A stretch of 64,000 nucleotides of DNA from Aeromicrobium endophyticum (GCF_003586285.1 NZ_QUBR01000001.1:806001-870000), one strand, 5' to 3'; counted from the stretch's first letter, positions 52,137 to 61,111 are shown. The notes: generated by a model not told the origin, from the letters alone. Translations and numbers: made by a program.

Positions 52137-53123
52137 TCAACCCCCGAGCAGGCCCTGGGCCCCCATCCAGGCGTCGACCGTGGCGTACGCCGCCTCGCGC
52201 GGCTCGAGCTTTGAGATGAAGACGTCGTGCCGGGCCTTGTCGATCGGGACGACCGTCACGGCGTCGCCCAGGCATCCGGACCACCGGGCGATCTGCTTGA
52301 CGTCGAGCACAGCATCGGCCTCGTCGACCTGCGGCGACCACTCGCGGGCGAACCACGACTTCGTCGACCGCAGGACGAGCGAGGGCACGCCCACGTCGAG
52401 GCCGCGGTGCAGCTGGGCGTGGCCCCGGCGCACCGCCGTCAGCCATCCGTACGACACCGGGAACCCGTTGAGCGGCTTGAAGACCGTGTCGAACTCCCAC
52501 TCGCCGTGCCCGCTGACGTGCAGGCTCGTGCCGTAGGCGTCGGTGGCGGGCAGCTTCATCATGGTCGTCGGCTTGACCTTGGCCACCGCGGCGATGACCT
52601 GCGTGCCGATCGTCCGCATCCACGGCTTGCCCTGCAGGTCGAACCACGGGCTGTTGAGCACCAGCCCGGCGATGCCCGCGCCCCGTGAGCCGCCCGGACG
52701 CCGATTGAGCCGGTCGAGCCACAGCGGCAGGATCAGCCCGCCCGTGGAGTGCGCCGAGAGCAGCACCGGCACGTCGCCCGTCTCGTCGCGGACGATCGCC
52801 AGCGCCTCGTCGAGCTCGCGGTCGTAGAGCGCGAGGTCGGACACGTAGTGCCCGGTCTGCCCCTCGCGCCGCGACCGCCCGCACTTGCGCAGGTCGAGCG
52901 CGTAGAAGGCGTGACCGCGCTCGGTGAAGAACTCGGCCATCTCCTTCTGGAAGAAGTAGTCGCTGAAGCCGTGCACGTAGATCACGGCCCCGCGGACGTC
53001 GGCCGGTGCCGTGCGACGCACCAGCGTCGCCTCGACGACGCCCTCGCCGTCCGGGTCGTCGCCGAGCGGGATCGTGCGCCGCTCGTATCCGTCACCGAGG
53101 AGGTCTGGCTCCCACCGTGTCAT
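52137..53123 (-). CDS. Alpha/beta hydrolase of the serine aminopeptidase/lysophospholipase type
   Basis: A 328-aa soluble alpha/beta hydrolase: oxyanion/HG segment VIYVHGFSDYFF, nucleophile Ser in SAHSTGGLI, late His in DKARHDVFIS. The FALDL-like block (FYALDLRKCGRS) is typical of the Hydrolase_4 family, which includes monoglyceride lipases and lysophospholipases. No signal peptide, so cytosolic. Diverges from the ThrE-type gene over about 97 bp. Substrate unknown. Confidence 0.78.
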   Translation of the reverse strand: MTRWEPDLLGDGYERRTIPLGDDPDGEGVVEATLVRRTAPADVRGAVIYVHGFSDYFFQKEMAEFFTERGHAFYALDLRKCGRSRREGQTGHYVSDLALYDRELDEALAIVRDETGDVPVLLSAHSTGGLILPLWLDRLNRRPGGSRGAGIAGLVLNSPWFDLQGKPWMRTIGTQVIAAVAKVKPTTMMKLPATDAYGTSLHVSGHGEWEFDTVFKPLNGFPVSYGWLTAVRRGHAQLHRGLDVGVPSLVLRSTKSWFAREWSPQVDEADAVLDVKQIARWSGCLGDAVTVVPIDKARHDVFISKLEPREAAYATVDAWMGAQGLLGG

Positions 53124-53220
53124 GTGCTTCTCCTGCGCTCGCGGGCCGACATCCGAACCCTACGGGTACCTCGGCGGACGCGCGGTTGGGTCCGCGGCTG
53201 CCGACCTCCATCATGGGGGT

Positions 53221-54531
53221 GTGACGAGCCTGCGCCAGATGCACCAGACCCTCGACCTCGCCCTGCGCGTGGGCGAGATGCTGCTGTCGAACGGGGCCGG
53301 AGCCGCCGACGTCACCGCCACGATGTCGTCGGTCGCGCACCACCTGGGCATGCGCCAGGTGACGGTCGACGTCACGTTCACCACGCTGACGCTGAGCCAC
53401 CAGGAGTCCTTCGACGAGCCTCCCCTGTCGTTGACGCGCCACGTCACCCACCGCGAGACCGACTTCGACGACCTGACCCGCGTCGACCATCTCGTCGCCG
53501 ACCTGCTCGACGACGAGATCGACCTCGACGAGGCCCGCATCCGGCTGGCGCAGATCTCGTCGACGGGCCACCGGGCGCCCCGCTGGGCGGTCACGCTGGC
53601 GTCCGGCGTCGTCGGTGCCGGCATCGCCCTGCTCATCGGCGGAGACCTCACGGTCACCCTGATCGCTGCCGTCGCGGCGATGGGCATCGAGGTGCTGCAG
53701 CGGTACATCTCCCGCCTGCGCCTGCCGCACTTCTACGCCCAGGCGGCGGGCGGTCTGTTCGCGTCCCTGCTCGCCGTCGGCGTGGCCGCCTCGCACGTCC
53801 AGGCCGACTCGTCGCTGGTCATCACCGCCAGCATCGTGATGCTGCTGGCCGGGCTGGGGCTCATCGGTGCCATCCAGGACGCGCTGACCAACTTCTACGT
53901 GACGGCCAACGCCCGCGTGCTCGAGGTGATGATGTCGACGATCGGCGTGATCGTCGGGGTCAGCGGCGGACTCACGTTCGGCCGCCTCGTCGGGATCGAG
54001 CTGACGGTCGAGCCGGGAGCGTCCGGTCTGTCGCGGCTGCCCCTGATGGTCGCGGGCGCCGCCATCGCCGCCGCTGCGTTCGCCTTCGCCGCGTACGCGC
54101 CGCGCCGCGTGCTGCTGCCCATCGCCGCCATCGCGGGCGCCGCCGCCGCCATCTACCTGCTGATCGCCGAGCGCGACGTCGGACGAGCCTGGCCGGCCGC
54201 CGTCGCCGCGATCTTCATCGGTCTGATCAGCTACAGCGTGGCCGGACGCGTCAACGTCCCCCCGCTCGTGATCGTGACGGCGGCGATCGTGCCCCTGCTG
54301 CCGGGCGTCTCGATCTACCGCGGTCTGGGGCTGCTGGCGGCCGACGACCTCGCCGGCATCCTCGCGATGATCACGGCGATCGCCGTCGCGATCTCGTTGG
54401 CCGCCGGCGTCATCCTCGGCGAGTACGTCGCCCAGCCGCTGCGACGCGAGGCCCGCCGCCTCGAGCAGCGCCTGGCCGGCCCGCGACTCGTCGGCCCGCT
54501 GCGCGCCCGCGCCCGCGCCAAGCGCAAGTAG
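53221..54531 (+). CDS. thrE: ThrE-type threonine/serine exporter
   Basis: A 436-aa membrane protein with the two ThrE/YjjP-YjjB halves: an N-terminal soluble region (GEMLLSNGAGAADVTATMSS) followed by about ten helices; the block PPLVIVTAAIVPLLPGVSIY is characteristic. The start is placed at GTG 53221 because upstream codons run into the intergenic spacer without conserved sequence. It exports threonine and serine in corynebacteria; that activity here is inferred from family and layout. A basic C-terminal tail (RARARAKRK) is cytoplasmic. Confidence 0.82.
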   Translation: MTSLRQMHQTLDLALRVGEMLLSNGAGAADVTATMSSVAHHLGMRQVTVDVTFTTLTLSHQESFDEPPLSLTRHVTHRETDFDDLTRVDHLVADLLDDEIDLDEARIRLAQISSTGHRAPRWAVTLASGVVGAGIALLIGGDLTVTLIAAVAAMGIEVLQRYISRLRLPHFYAQAAGGLFASLLAVGVAASHVQADSSLVITASIVMLLAGLGLIGAIQDALTNFYVTANARVLEVMMSTIGVIVGVSGGLTFGRLVGIELTVEPGASGLSRLPLMVAGAAIAAAAFAFAAYAPRRVLLPIAAIAGAAAAIYLLIAERDVGRAWPAAVAAIFIGLISYSVAGRVNVPPLVIVTAAIVPLLPGVSIYRGLGLLAADDLAGILAMITAIAVAISLAAGVILGEYVAQPLRREARRLEQRLAGPRLVGPLRARARAKRK

Positions 54532-54624
54532 TCCACCGCTCGTCGTTGCTGCGTCCTTGACGGGCCGCGTGTCCACTCGGGTGGTAGGAATGGGCTGTTA
54601 CCTGCCAGTAGGCCGAGGAGACCC

Positions 54625-55803
54625 ATGAAGCTGCAGCTGTCCGACGAGGACGTGGCATTCCGCGATGAGATGCGCACGTTCTTCACCACCCAGATCCCGC
54701 AGGACATCCGCGACACGGTCACGGCCCGTCGCGAGCTGTCCAAGGACCAGATCGTCCGCTCGATGCAGGCGATGAACGCCGCCGGCATCGCCGTCCCCAA
54801 CTGGCCCGTCGAGTGGGGCGGCAAGGACTGGACCCCCCTCCAGCGCCACATCTGGCACGAGGAGATGCAGCTGGCCGGCGTCATGCCGCCGCTGGCCTTC
54901 AACGCCTCGATGGTCGGACCGGTCATCGCCGCCTTCGGCTCGCAGGAGATCAAGGAGCGCTTCCTGCCCAAGACCGCCAACCTCGACATCTGGTGGTCGC
55001 AGGGATTCTCCGAGCCCGATGCCGGCTCCGACCTCGCCTCGCTGCGCACCACCGCCGTCCGCGAAGGTGACGAGTACGTCGTCAACGGCCAGAAGACGTG
55101 GACGACCCTCGGCCAGTACGGCGACTGGATCTTCACGCTCGTCCGCACCGACCCGAACGTCAAGAAGCAGGCGGGCATCTCGTTCCTGCTGATCGACATG
55201 ACGTCGCCCGGCCTGACGGTGCGGCCCATCGAGCTGATCGACGGCGGCCACGAGGTCAACGAGGTCTTCTTCGACAACGTCCGCGTGCCGGCCGAGAACC
55301 TCGTCGGCGAGGAGAACAAGGGCTGGGACTACGCCAAGTTCCTGCTCGGCAACGAGCGCGTCGGCGTCGCCCCGGTCGGCTCGACCAAGCGCACGCTCGC
55401 GCAGGCCAAGGAGTACGCCAAGACGGCCGGCCCCGGCGGTACCTCGCTGCTGGACGACCCGCTCGTGGCGGCCCAGATCGTCGAGCTCGAGAACGACCTC
55501 CTCGCGCTCGAGCTGACGGCGCTGCGCGTCGTCGCCAACTCCGCCGACGGCAAGCCGCACCCGGCGTCGTCGGTGCTCAAGCTGCAGGGCACCGTGCTGC
55601 AGCAGGCCGTCACCGAGCTCTGGGTCGACCTGGCCGGGCCCAACGCCCTGGCCACCGGCGCCGGCGACGGCTCGGACGTCCCCGACCTCGCCCGCACCGC
55701 CACCACCAACTACCTCAACTACCGGAAGGCGTCGATCTACGGCGGTTCCAACGAGGTGCAACGACAGATCATCGCCGGGACGATCCTGGGACTGAGGGGC
55801 TGA
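54625..55803 (+). CDS. Acyl-CoA dehydrogenase, first of a heteromeric pair
   Basis: A 392-aa acyl-CoA dehydrogenase with the FAD-binding SQGFSEPDAGSDLASL and the C-terminal YRKASIYGGSNEVQRQII. It resembles the larger subunit of two-gene, alpha2beta2-type dehydrogenases such as pimeloyl-CoA or steroid-side-chain enzymes. GAGGAG precedes ATG 54625, and the second gene starts 1 bp after its stop. Electrons go to ETF. Substrate chain is unknown; a branched or dicarboxylic acyl-CoA is plausible. Confidence 0.87.
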   Translation: MKLQLSDEDVAFRDEMRTFFTTQIPQDIRDTVTARRELSKDQIVRSMQAMNAAGIAVPNWPVEWGGKDWTPLQRHIWHEEMQLAGVMPPLAFNASMVGPVIAAFGSQEIKERFLPKTANLDIWWSQGFSEPDAGSDLASLRTTAVREGDEYVVNGQKTWTTLGQYGDWIFTLVRTDPNVKKQAGISFLLIDMTSPGLTVRPIELIDGGHEVNEVFFDNVRVPAENLVGEENKGWDYAKFLLGNERVGVAPVGSTKRTLAQAKEYAKTAGPGGTSLLDDPLVAAQIVELENDLLALELTALRVVANSADGKPHPASSVLKLQGTVLQQAVTELWVDLAGPNALATGAGDGSDVPDLARTATTNYLNYRKASIYGGSNEVQRQIIAGTILGLRG

Positions 55804-55804
55804 C

Positions 55805-56947
55805 ATGGACTTCACACTCGACTCCGAGCAGACCGCGCTGCGCGACGCCGTCCGCGGCCTGCTGGGCAAGGCCTACGGCTCGTCCGAGGACCGCCGCACC
55901 GTCACCAAGACCGATCCGGGCTGGGACGAGAAGACCTGGCAGCGACTGGCCGAGATGGGTGCCCTCGGGCTCCCGTTCGCCGAGGAGGACGGCGGCTTCG
56001 GCGCCGGCCCCGTCGAGGTCTCGATCGTCGCCGAGGAGATCGGACGCGTCATCGCGCCCGAGCCCTACGTCGAGGCCGTGGTGCTCGCCGGTGGGCTCGT
56101 CGCCGCCGCCGGCACCGCCGAGCAGCGTGCCGAGATCATCGGCGCCCTGGCCGAGGGCACCCTCGTGCCGGCCTTCGCGCACACCGAGGCACAGGGCCGC
56201 TACGGTCAGCGCGCGTACGCCGTCACGGCGACCAAGGACGGCGACGCCTGGACGCTCTCGGGCGTCAAGGAGCCCGTGCTGGGTGGCGCGCGGGCCGATC
56301 TGCTCGTCGTCAGTGCCGACGTCGACGGCGCCACGGCACTGTTCCTCGTCCAGCCCGACGCCTCGGGCCTGACGCGCACGTCGTACACGACGTTCGACGG
56401 CGGACGCGCGGCGCACGCGGCATTCGACTCGACGCCCGCCACGCCCCTGGGCGAGCCCGGCGCCGACCAGTCGGCCGTCATCGCGCAGGTCGTCGCCGCG
56501 GCGCAGATCGCCTACGGCCACGAGTCGCTGGGCGCGATGGCGTTCGCGCTCGAGACCACGACGGAGTACCTCAAGTCGCGCAAGCAGTTCGGCGTCCCGC
56601 TGATGACGTTCCAGGCGCTGACCTTCCGCGCGGCCGACATGTACGTGTCGCTCGAGCTGGCGCGCAGCACCGTCACCTGGGCGACGCTGGTGCTGCTCGA
56701 CGCCGACGCCGACGCGACCCTCGAGGCCGCCTCACGCGCCAAGCTGCAGGTCAGCAAGGCGGGCCGTCACATCGGCCAGGAGGCCATCCAGCTGCACGGC
56801 GGCATCGGCATGACCGCCGAGTACAGCGTCGGTCACTACACGAGCCGGCTCACCGCGATCGACCACGCCCTCGGCGACGGTCGCTACCACCTCTCGGCGC
56901 TCTCGGAGACCCTCGACGACCACGAGGTGCTCGAGCCGCTGCCCTGA
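55805..56947 (+). CDS. Acyl-CoA dehydrogenase, second of a heteromeric pair
   Basis: A 380-aa acyl-CoA dehydrogenase homologue, diverged from its partner. It keeps the C-terminal core KSRKQFGVPLMTFQALTFRA and QLHGGIGMTAEY but has a shortened middle domain, as expected of the smaller subunit in alpha2beta2 enzymes where only one active site of each pair is used. Coupled to the preceding gene with a 1-bp gap. Followed by a strong hairpin. Confidence 0.85.
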   Translation: MDFTLDSEQTALRDAVRGLLGKAYGSSEDRRTVTKTDPGWDEKTWQRLAEMGALGLPFAEEDGGFGAGPVEVSIVAEEIGRVIAPEPYVEAVVLAGGLVAAAGTAEQRAEIIGALAEGTLVPAFAHTEAQGRYGQRAYAVTATKDGDAWTLSGVKEPVLGGARADLLVVSADVDGATALFLVQPDASGLTRTSYTTFDGGRAAHAAFDSTPATPLGEPGADQSAVIAQVVAAAQIAYGHESLGAMAFALETTTEYLKSRKQFGVPLMTFQALTFRAADMYVSLELARSTVTWATLVLLDADADATLEAASRAKLQVSKAGRHIGQEAIQLHGGIGMTAEYSVGHYTSRLTAIDHALGDGRYHLSALSETLDDHEVLEPLP

Positions 56948-56964
56948 TCCGAGCGCGACCGCCT

Positions 56965-57021
56965 GGGGCGGTGCGCCGGCGTCCACCTGCTCGACCGGGG
57001 TGGACGCTGGCGCACCGCCCC
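56965..57021. terminator. Long hairpin terminator between the acyl-CoA dehydrogenase and SRP RNA genes
   Basis: 23-bp arms with one G-T-type mismatch (56965-56987 and 56999-57021; start GGGGCGGTGCGCC) and an 11-nt loop. It follows the acyl-CoA dehydrogenase stop by 18 bp and lies 27 bp beyond the SRP RNA 3' end on the other strand, so it can end both transcripts. Confidence 0.8.
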
Positions 57022-57047
57022 TCGTCGTCGGTGGGTCCGGACGCGAA

Positions 57048-57139
57048 GGACCCCTCGCGTACCCGACAGAGCTCACTGACCCTTGCTGCCTTCCGGCCCT
57101 GGGGGAGTTGGGTGATGTGTCGCCACGCGAGGGGCTGCC
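57048..57139 (-). ncRNA. ffs: Signal recognition particle RNA (4.5S type)
   Basis: On the minus strand the conserved SRP core GGGCCGGAAGGCAGCAAGGG (reverse of 57080-57099 region) is followed by TCAGTGAGCTCTG. Outer arms GCCCCTCGCG and CGCGAGGGG pair to close the long stem, giving a small-type SRP RNA of about 92 nt. Ends are estimated from the stem. It lies next to tRNA-Ser and near dnaX, the usual actinobacterial arrangement. Confidence 0.9.
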
Positions 57140-57201
57140 TCACATCATACGGACGTGGCCCGGTGAGACCCAAGCCGGGCACGACCGGTAACCTCGACGA
57201 C

Positions 57202-57289
57202 GGAGGATTCGCATAGTGGCCTAGTGCGCTCGCTTGGAAAGCGGGTTGAGTGAAAGCTCTCAGGGGTTCGAATCCCCTATCCTCCGCCA
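57202..57289 (+). tRNA. tRNA-Ser, anticodon GGA
   Basis: An 88-nt tRNA with encoded CCA. Acceptor GGAGGAT pairs with ATCCTCC. The anticodon loop TTGGAAA carries GGA (reads UCC/UCU). A long variable arm (GTTGAGTGAAAGCTC) marks class II tRNA-Ser, and the T arm is GGGGTTCGAATCCCC. It stands at the border between core genes and the accessory segment downstream. Confidence 0.95.
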
Positions 57290-57363
57290 ATCTGACCCCT
57301 TGAAGATGCTATTCCAACCTGGCGACGCGCGGGATGCCTCATGATCGAGGCTCGGCTAGTCCC

Positions 57364-57858
57364 TCATCTGCTCGGTACGACGAGCACCCCGCAGGGTGGT
57401 CTTCCGCTGAGCAGCCGGTGCTCGATCGAACCCTCGAACAGGTGAGCCAGAGCATTGCCCATGCCTTGGCCGTGGCTGCCGACGACGATCATCAGGGCCT
57501 TGGTCTCCACCGCGACCGCCGTCAGAAGATCGGCCGGGTCATGTCGTCCGGCTTGGTAGGTCCATGCGCAGCCGAAGGGGTCGAGGACATCCTGGACGGT
57601 GCGCTCTTCGTCCCGCAACGTCGCTCTTGCCTCCTCCTCCCAGTCGGGACCGTCTGGATCGATCGGGTAGTCGCGAAGATCGACCGCGTGCACGACATGG
57701 ACGATGATCGACAGCCGGGTTGCCAACGTTGCCGCGCTCTTCAGTGCGGCTGTGGACGCCTCACGTCGGTCGAATCCGACGACCAACCCGCCGGTGGAGG
57801 TATCGCCGTCACGAAGCTGGAGGCGCCTGCTGGGAATTTCGGGTGAATTGTCGTTCAT
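57364..57858 (-). CDS. Universal stress protein (UspA) family
   Basis: A 164-aa single UspA domain: GLVVGFDRREASTAAL near the start, then VHVVHAVDL, and the nucleotide-binding close VVGSHGQGMGNALAHLFEGS. The G-x2-G-x(9)-GS pattern suggests ATP binding. GGGAGA precedes ATG 57858. It lies after the fluoride channel genes on the same strand (14-bp gap), so it may be induced with them. Confidence 0.86.
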   Translation of the reverse strand: MNDNSPEIPSRRLQLRDGDTSTGGLVVGFDRREASTAALKSAATLATRLSIIVHVVHAVDLRDYPIDPDGPDWEEEARATLRDEERTVQDVLDPFGCAWTYQAGRHDPADLLTAVAVETKALMIVVGSHGQGMGNALAHLFEGSIEHRLLSGRPPCGVLVVPSR

Positions 57859-57872
57859 GGAAAATCTCCCTT

Positions 57873-58253
57873 TCATGGGGCCGTGATGAGGTACGCGGCA
57901 AGCTCATACCCACCAAGGCACAAGACGATAGTGAGCACGAGACTCAGACCGAGGTTGAGCACGGCCGCTGTCAGGTGCTGTTGCTCGATGAGTCTGACCG
58001 TCTCGAAGCTGAACGTGGAGAACGTCGTAAGCGCCCCGCAGAAGCCGGTGCTGATCAGAGCCACTACTGCTTGGTCGAAATCCGAGCCGGCCGCGAGTCC
58101 AGCGATGAAGCCGATGACGAGTGAACCTGTCGCGTTGGCGGTGATAGTGCCCCATGGCAACGACGACGAATGGCGAGACTGGACGAACAGATCGACCAGG
58201 TACCGGGTCGGCGCTCCTACCGCTGCGCCCAGGGCCACCACGAGAACCGTCAT
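57873..58253 (-). CDS. crcB: Fluoride ion channel CrcB/FluC, second copy
   Basis: A 126-aa four-helix protein with the Fluc signatures GAAVGAPTRY, NATGSLVIG (pore Asn region) and the break-helix motif GFCGALTTFSTFSFE. Fluc channels are dual-topology dimers that expel fluoride; two tandem genes usually give a heterodimer. ATG 58253 overlaps the first copy's stop by ATGA. It is controlled by the riboswitch upstream of the first copy. Confidence 0.92.
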   Translation of the reverse strand: MTVLVVALGAAVGAPTRYLVDLFVQSRHSSSLPWGTITANATGSLVIGFIAGLAAGSDFDQAVVALISTGFCGALTTFSTFSFETVRLIEQQHLTAAVLNLGLSLVLTIVLCLGGYELAAYLITAP

Positions 58254-58768
58254 CGCGAGACCACGCGATCCATTCGGCGGACGAGCGATCGGGTGGAGAC
58301 AAGACTGACCCATACCGCCAGCAACGACAAGGAGACGCTCAACGCCAGATAGGTAGCGGCAGCTGCCACATGCCCAGTCCGCAGCAGTTCGTGCACGTCC
58401 AACGCTGCGGTCGAGAAAGTCGTGTACCCGCCCAGGACGCCGACGCCCAGGAACGGTCGCAGCAGGCGCTGATCCGGCAGCACATCGACCACCACGACCA
58501 TGAGGACGCCCAATAACAGCGATCCGCTCGCGTTGATCGCCACCGTCGTCCACGGCAGCTCACCGAGCCGGTGCGGGAACAAATCCAGCAACGACCATCG
58601 CCCTGCCGCGCCTGCAGCGCCGCCGGCGGCGATCACGCTCAGGATGTCCCATCGCTCACGGAGCACCTGCGCGACCAAGCGCACGTGATGCACTGTCCCG
58701 ATTGAACCGACGAGACGACCAGACGGTTCGACGTCCGGATCGATGGGCTGGTCATCGAATATAGACAC
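58250..58768 (-). CDS. crcB: Fluoride ion channel CrcB/FluC, first copy
   Basis: A 172-aa protein whose C-terminal 120 residues are a Fluc channel: [19 protein letters not shown] and [15 protein letters not shown]. About 45 extra N-terminal residues are hydrophilic, an unusual extension. GTG 58768 is chosen over an upstream ATG at 58795 because AGGAG lies 4 nt before it and the upstream codon falls within the riboswitch aptamer. Tandem with the second copy, as in Gram-positive pairs. Confidence 0.88.
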   Translation of the reverse strand: MSIFDDQPIDPDVEPSGRLVGSIGTVHHVRLVAQVLRERWDILSVIAAGGAAGAAGRWSLLDLFPHRLGELPWTTVAINASGSLLLGVLMVVVVDVLPDQRLLRPFLGVGVLGGYTTFSTAALDVHELLRTGHVAAAATYLALSVSLSLLAVWVSLVSTRSLVRRMDRVVSR

Positions 58769-58772
58769 ACTT

Positions 58773-58841
58773 CTCCTGCGAATAGCAGGAGCCATCAGCG
58801 CAATGCGGTTCGAGTCTGAGACTCAGGCGGGGTCCATCGCC
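58773..58841 (-). promoter_or_regulatory. Fluoride riboswitch with ribosome-site-sequestering hairpin
   Basis: On the minus strand the leader shows the crcB-motif consensus: GGCGATGG at the 5' end (58834-58841), GAACCGC in the middle, and GCTGATGGCTCCTGC (58785-58799) at the 3' end. Immediately after, CTCCTGC and GCAGGAG (58773-58779) form a 7-bp hairpin that hides the AGGAG of crcB. Fluoride binding to the aptamer should use the CTCCTGC strand and free the ribosome site. Recognition is by consensus, not by a covariance model. Confidence 0.85.
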
Positions 58842-58925
58842 AAGGTCGATGATACCGGCGAACTGTGTGGGATGCCATGGGCAGGCGCGCGATCCGACCC
58901 TCCCGCTCACGAAGGAATTGGCCTC

Positions 58926-59060
58926 ATGGACATCTTGCAGACAGCACTACTGGGAGCAGTCGAGGGGCTGACCGAGTTCCTCCCGGTGTCCAGCACTGGG
59001 CACTTGACGATTGTCGAGAAACTGCTCGGCTCGGATGGCTCGTCACAGCAGAGCCAGTGA
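58926..59060 (+). pseudogene. uppP: 3'-truncated undecaprenyl-diphosphatase gene (uppP/bacA)
   Basis: 44 residues match the UppP N-terminus exactly in style: [20 protein letters not shown] then [14 protein letters not shown], including the [10 protein letters not shown] active-site block. After this the frame reads a short unrelated end and stops; the remaining roughly 220 residues are missing. It cannot be an active membrane enzyme. Confidence 0.82.
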
Positions 59061-59114
59061 AGGAACGCGGCTGGAGGGCAGCGGCGACGAAGAACAGCGA
59101 CGGGCTGCCGGGCA

Positions 59115-59531
59115 TCAGGAACTGAGCAGCTTCTGCATCGTCGAGATCTCGGCCGTCTGATCCGCCCGAATCCTCTTCGCCAGATCGACGGCGTGGTTGT
59201 ACGTTCCGTCGACCTCCTCCTGGGACGCCATCTCGATGGCGCCCTTGTGGTGCGCGAACATCATCGTGAGGAACTGCTCGTCGAACGCCGAGCCGGACGA
59301 TGCTTCGAGAGACGCCATGTCCTCATCGCTCATCATTCCGGGCATGTCCGACGACGATCCGTGGTCCATCCCTTCCATCTCGCCCATGTCGCTGGAATCA
59401 GCCGGGACCTCCTTGTCCCAGGACTTCAACCAACCCGACATGGTGTCGATCTCCGGTTGCTGGGCGGCGATGATCTGCGCGGCAAGACCCAGAACGTCCG
59501 TGTTCCAGGTCCGGCCTGCAGCACGGCGCAA
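59115..59531 (-). pseudogene. 5'-truncated DUF305 protein gene
   Basis: 138 residues cover the second half of a DUF305 protein: AAQQPEIDTMSGWL, the Met/Asp-rich linker (GMDHGSSSDMPGMM) and FLTMMFAHHKGAIEMA. The N-terminal signal peptide and the first HH-containing half are absent, and the frame begins at a weak TTG in a run (RRAAGRTW) unlike the family. It likely lost its 5' end; expression is doubtful. Confidence 0.75.
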
Positions 59532-59592
59532 CGACAGCTGGGCGTGGACCGGGTGCGACAGGGTCGGTGGCGGACATGAATCGAGGCCGTCT

Positions 59593-60198
59593 TCACGCTC
59601 TCAAACGGGCGATCTTCTGGGACCGCTCGAGAGCCACACGCAGGCGCCTGACTGCTTCTGCGCGGGCGTGGGCGTTGCGTGGTGACGGGTGCGGGACAGC
59701 CAGCACGGGAACAACCCGGGCTGTCTCATCGATCGTCATCAGCCGCATAACACCTTGAAGTGCCGGCATGCCGACGGCGACGACGACTTGGAGGTCGGGC
59801 AGAGCCGCCCACAGCTCCTTCATTGCCGGACGCGCCTCCTCAAGGTCTCGCACCAGTGGCGGCCTTCGATGGCCGGTAGCGTCGTATGTGGGCCACGGCA
59901 CCACGTTCCATCTCACGTACCCGTCACGGGCCATGCCCGCAGAAGTTCGCGCTGCACGGAGCGCGGCCGCGGTCGGGTCGTCGTTGTCCTCGGTGCTGAA
60001 CCCGAGGTCACCTGCGGCAACCGTGCGAGGGCCGGGCGACTCCATCAGCACCAGGATCCTCGCGTTCACGCCAGGACCGTCCGGGTCGAACCACGGGACG
60101 AACCGCTGCTCGTCGACCGCCGCACGCCACGCACGGACCAGCGCATTGAGCGCGAAGACGTGCGGCTCGTCAACTCGCGACCGGCGATCGGTGCTCAT
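59593..60198 (-). CDS. Uracil-DNA glycosylase superfamily protein
   Basis: A 201-aa protein with the superfamily layout: LVLMESPGPRTVA, the substrate-side WNVVPWP, VVAVGMPALQGV and the final VPHPSPRN, where HPS matches the family's third motif. It may excise uracil or another damaged base, though activity is not certain because several UDG-like proteins have other roles. ATG 60198 overlaps the LysR stop, so the two are translated together. Confidence 0.78.
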   Translation of the reverse strand: MSTDRRSRVDEPHVFALNALVRAWRAAVDEQRFVPWFDPDGPGVNARILVLMESPGPRTVAAGDLGFSTEDNDDPTAAALRAARTSAGMARDGYVRWNVVPWPTYDATGHRRPPLVRDLEEARPAMKELWAALPDLQVVVAVGMPALQGVMRLMTIDETARVVPVLAVPHPSPRNAHARAEAVRRLRVALERSQKIARLRA

Positions 60199-61100
60199 CT
60201 TGTGCGGGCCTTCGTGGCGATTGCCAGCAGATCGCGGACCGGACCGGCCGGCGGGCGGCCGCTGCCGACCCACAGCGCGGTGAGGTCGCGCGAAAGGTCC
60301 AACCCGGTGATCGGTACCTCGACGAGCCGGCCCGCCTCCACGTCGCTGCGCACCGAACGTCGGCTCATGAACGCTGGCGGGCTTCCGGCGCTGACCGCCG
60401 ATCGGATGCCGGACGTGGTGGTCAGCTCGACGGCTGGCGCCATGGCGGTCAAGCCTAGCCCTGCGAGCGCGTCGTCGACGACGCGACGGGAGCCTGACCC
60501 TTGCTCACGCCACGTCAGAGGCCGTGTGACGAGCTCATCTGGAGTCAGCGGCGAGTCCTGCTTGGCCCACGGGTCGTGCGGTGCCGAGTACAGGCCCAGT
60601 TCGTCGCGAGCGACGACCAGTGACGCCAGGTCGCCGGGGTCCGCACCGTCCTCGACGAAACCGATGTCGGCCGACCCGTCCGCCACGGCCGTCCGCACGT
60701 GCTCGCTGTTGGTGGCGATCAGGCTGACGACGGTGTCGTGCTGCTGGCGAAGCCGGACCAGCCACAGGGGAAGCAGGTACTCGGCCACGGTCATGCTCGC
60801 CACGATGCTCAGCTGGTGCGTCCGGCCCTCGCGCAAGGTCGCGATCGACTCGTCGATCTCCTGAGCGAGATCGATCAGACGTGCGGCCCAGCCGACCATC
60901 AGGACACCGGACTCGGTGAGCGTCGATCCTCCGGCAGCACGACGCAGGAGGGTCAGTCCCGTCTGGGCCTCGACGGCTCTGAGCCGTTCGGATGCCGATT
61001 GCTGGGTGATGCCGTTCGCTCGGCCCGCAGCGCCGATGCTGCCATGAGTGGCCACGTCGACCAGCAGCTGAAGAGCAGCCAGATCGGGGATGTTGCGCAT
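60195..61100 (-). CDS. LysR-family regulator, divergent from the TDT transporter
   Basis: A 301-aa LysR protein: HTH LQLLVDVATHGSIGAAGRAN then GITQQSASERLRAVEAQTGL, and a complete effector domain. It faces the TDT transporter across 94 bp, with nested inverted repeats between, and overlaps the UDG-like gene. The classic LysR arrangement predicts control of the transporter, probably with a sulfite-, C4-dicarboxylate- or sulfur-related effector; this is inferred. The YsfB/CysB-like branch is a possibility. Confidence 0.85.
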   Translation of the reverse strand: MRNIPDLAALQLLVDVATHGSIGAAGRANGITQQSASERLRAVEAQTGLTLLRRAAGGSTLTESGVLMVGWAARLIDLAQEIDESIATLREGRTHQLSIVASMTVAEYLLPLWLVRLRQQHDTVVSLIATNSEHVRTAVADGSADIGFVEDGADPGDLASLVVARDELGLYSAPHDPWAKQDSPLTPDELVTRPLTWREQGSGSRRVVDDALAGLGLTAMAPAVELTTTSGIRSAVSAGSPPAFMSRRSVRSDVEAGRLVEVPITGLDLSRDLTALWVGSGRPPAGPVRDLLAIATKARTR

Positions 61101-61111
61101 CTGCCTAGACT

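Noticed and set aside
53011..53220. A longer N-terminus for the ThrE-type exporter (start 53011)
   Set aside because: The added residues overlap the divergent hydrolase gene and are not exporter-like; GTG 53221 gives the family's usual start.
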